From: Candidatus Hydrogenedentota bacterium
GTDB lineage: Bacteria > Hydrogenedentota > Hydrogenedentia > Hydrogenedentales > SLHB01
Assembly (NCBI GenBank): GCA_022706165.1
Contig: JAKJDA010000024.1
Coordinates: 7,486-15,671 of the forward strand
DNA: 8,186 nucleotides
Reading direction: 5' to 3'
The stretch's first letter is position 1, and every line of letters starts with the position of its first letter. A model generated the notes under the pieces. That model ran no database searches, was not told where the DNA came from, and was given only the letters and a program-made list of their open reading frames with translations. Made by a program: the position numbers and the translations under genes. Positions 6,955-8,186 of the stretch are shown piece by piece.

Positions 6955-7217
6955 GGAATCACCGCCTTTGCCGCGCCGCCGTTCCAGCGCTCGATGTAGT
7001 CGTAAACGTCCTTCATGGCGCGCATATTTCGCGCGTCGGCTTCTCGGATACGACAACCAAAGGCCTTCTCGATCGCCACCACCAGATCGACCGCATCCAG
7101 ACTGTCCAATCCCAGATCATCGCCCAAACGCGCCTCTGGGCCTATCGCCGCGGCGTCCACCTCGAACCCCTCGACAAGTATCCGGTCGATCCGAATCGCT
7201 ATCTCCTCCCGCGTCAC
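6951..7217 (-). CDS. Acyl carrier protein (ACP1)
   Basis: This is an 88-residue carrier protein with phosphopantetheine site Ser39 in DDLGLDSLDAVDLV (33-46) and the usual acidic helix II. The GTG at 7217 is preferred: it forms a GTGA overlap with the stop of the FabB-type gene, lies just after GGAGGT, and gives the family-typical opening MTREEI. An in-frame GTG at 7223 would add two residues. Helix III and the tail (YDYIERWNGGAAKAVIP) are somewhat longer than in housekeeping AcpP. The gene is sandwiched by overlaps between the FabB-type ketosynthase and the radical SAM gene, so this carrier probably serves those two enzymes, whereas ACP2 serves KS3. That division is inferred from gene order. 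Confidence 0.95.
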   Translation of the reverse strand: MTREEIAIRIDRILVEGFEVDAAAIGPEARLGDDLGLDSLDAVDLVVAIEKAFGCRIREADARNMRAMKDVYDYIERWNGGAAKAVIP

Positions 7218-8186
7218 GCCCACCTCCCCATCCCGCCATAATCCAACACAAGAGCCGCGTTCGTACCGCCAAACCCGAACGAATTCGACACCGCCACCTT
7301 GATGTTCGCCGCCGTTGTCTGGTTGACCACCTTGATCGGCGGGCAGTCATCATCAAGCCGATCGAAATTGATATTCGGCGCGATAAACCCATGCGCGCTC
7401 ATCAGCGTCGTGTACACGACCTCGCTTGCGCCCGCCATCCAGCACTCATGGCCCGTCATTGATTTCGTCGACGACACCGCGACATCCGTCCCGAACACCT
7501 CGGCAATGGCCTTCGCCTCCGCCAAGTCGCCCACGCGCGTCGACGTCCCATGCGCATTGACATAATCCACGTCGCCCGGATCCACGCCCGCATTCTCGAG
7601 GGCCATGCGCATCGCGCGGATCGCGCCATCCACATTCGGCTGCGTCAAACGCCCCGAACCGTCCGACGAAAACCCATACCCCCGCACGACGCCATACGTC
7701 CGAGCGTTGCGCGCCCGCGCATGATCGAGCGCCTCGAGCACAACGCACGCCGCGCCGCCGCTAGGCACCAGCCCATCCCGCGCATGATCGAACGGACGCG
7801 AAGCCTTCTCCGGCGCATCCACGCGCGTCGAAAACGCATCCATCGCGTCGAACGGGGCCATGCCCTCCCAACACAACTCCTGCGCCCCGCCCGTAACGAC
7901 AACGTCCTGGAGCCCGCTCGCGATCAACATCGCCGCCTGGCCAATCGCATGCGCCCCACTGGCGCACGCCGCGCTCACGGTCCACGACGCCCCGCCCACG
8001 CCCAACGCCGCGGCAAGATTCATCGTCACCACGGAATTCATCGCGCGAAAAATATGGCTGCTGCCAATGCTATGCGTTTCCCCGGATTCCCGCGCGATAT
8101 CGATCGCCTCCACCGACGCGCCCACGCAACTGTCGTTGCCAAACACCATGCCGCAACGTTCGCCCTGCAACGCGTCCGGCGAAAAA
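7214..8186 (-). CDS. Beta-ketoacyl-ACP synthase I (FabB-type), N-terminus beyond window
   Basis: The visible 323 residues are the C-terminal three quarters of a ketosynthase. The frame is open through the right edge (first residues FSPDAL), so the TTG at 8170 is an internal Leu codon, not a start. Catalytic residues are present: Cys74 in SAACASG, His212 in NAHGTSTRVGD, and His246 in TKSMTGHE with Lys241. Segments such as GGAQELCWEGMAPFDAM, DAPEKASRPFD and HGFIAPNIN follow E. coli FabB closely, so about 90 residues are missing. The HGTST..GD form distinguishes it from KS2 and KS3. FabB-type enzymes elongate unsaturated intermediates, which would fit a polyunsaturated product. An oddity is the segment after the second His: ECWMAGASE replaces the usual small SLGAAG-type residues. 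It overlaps ACP1 by four bases, and its own carrier partner is probably ACP1. Confidence 0.94.
   Translation of the reverse strand, partial: FSPDALQGERCGMVFGNDSCVGASVEAIDIARESGETHSIGSSHIFRAMNSVVTMNLAAALGVGGASWTVSAACASGAHAIGQAAMLIASGLQDVVVTGGAQELCWEGMAPFDAMDAFSTRVDAPEKASRPFDHARDGLVPSGGAACVVLEALDHARARNARTYGVVRGYGFSSDGSGRLTQPNVDGAIRAMRMALENAGVDPGDVDYVNAHGTSTRVGDLAEAKAIAEVFGTDVAVSSTKSMTGHECWMAGASEVVYTTLMSAHGFIAPNINFDRLDDDCPPIKVVNQTTAANIKVAVSNSFGFGGTNAALVLDYGGMGRWA
7222..7227 (-). promoter_or_regulatory. Ribosome binding site of ACP1
   Basis: GGAGGT on the minus strand, four bases before the GTG at 7217. It sits within the last codons of the FabB-type gene and supports the 7217 start over the GTG at 7223, which would overlap the site itself. 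Confidence 0.55.

Noticed and set aside
6376..7462. Plus-strand open frames opposite the radical SAM, ACP1 and FabB-type genes
   Set aside because: Arg-rich shadow translations without domains or ribosome sites. The minus-strand reading is certain from its motifs.

Overview
The window is a compact, high-GC stretch of bacterial DNA. Every supportable gene lies on the minus strand, so the region reads from right (8186) to left (1). Nothing in it fixes the taxon. The GC-rich codon use, GTG/TTG starts and gene content would suit many environmental, Gram-negative-type lineages, and I would not name a phylum. Ten genes fill almost the whole window: two are cut by the window edges, and the only non-coding gaps are 43, 56 and about 122 bases. 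There are no RNA genes, mobile elements or CRISPR repeats, and no convincing promoter or terminator. The window therefore looks like the interior of one long operon.

In transcription order the genes are: a FabB-type ketosynthase (7214-8186, N-terminus outside the window); acyl carrier protein 1 (6951-7217); a radical SAM protein with a SPASM domain (5839-6954); an unexplained 122-base gap; a hot-dog-fold 4HBT thioesterase (5249-5716); a FabF-like ketosynthase (4096-5256); a short ketosynthase-like chain-length-factor protein with Glu in place of the catalytic Cys (3326-4099); acyl carrier protein 2 (3012-3269); a second FabF-like ketosynthase (1801-3015); a second ketosynthase-fold protein lacking all three catalytic residues (689-1804); and the first 215 residues of a phytoene-desaturase-like FAD oxidoreductase (1-645). 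Five junctions are ATGA or GTGA four-base overlaps, which implies coupled translation and roughly matched protein amounts.

Together these genes form a discrete (type II) fatty-acid or polyene synthase: three catalytically complete ketosynthases, two non-catalytic ketosynthase partners, two carriers and a releasing thioesterase. The set resembles aryl polyene and flexirubin/dialkylresorcinol clusters, which pair ketosynthases with chain-length-factor-like partners. The extra radical SAM/SPASM protein and the CrtI-like desaturase instead recall the gene content described around candidate ladderane-lipid genes in anammox bacteria. The likely product is an unusual, probably polyunsaturated or cyclised acyl chain, modified while on the carrier or just after release. 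This is inference. No ketoreductase, dehydratase, starter-unit ligase or glycosyl/acyltransferase is visible; they would have to lie outside the window or be supplied by primary metabolism.

The most unusual feature is the radical SAM/SPASM gene translationally coupled to its own acyl carrier protein inside a multi-ketosynthase operon.
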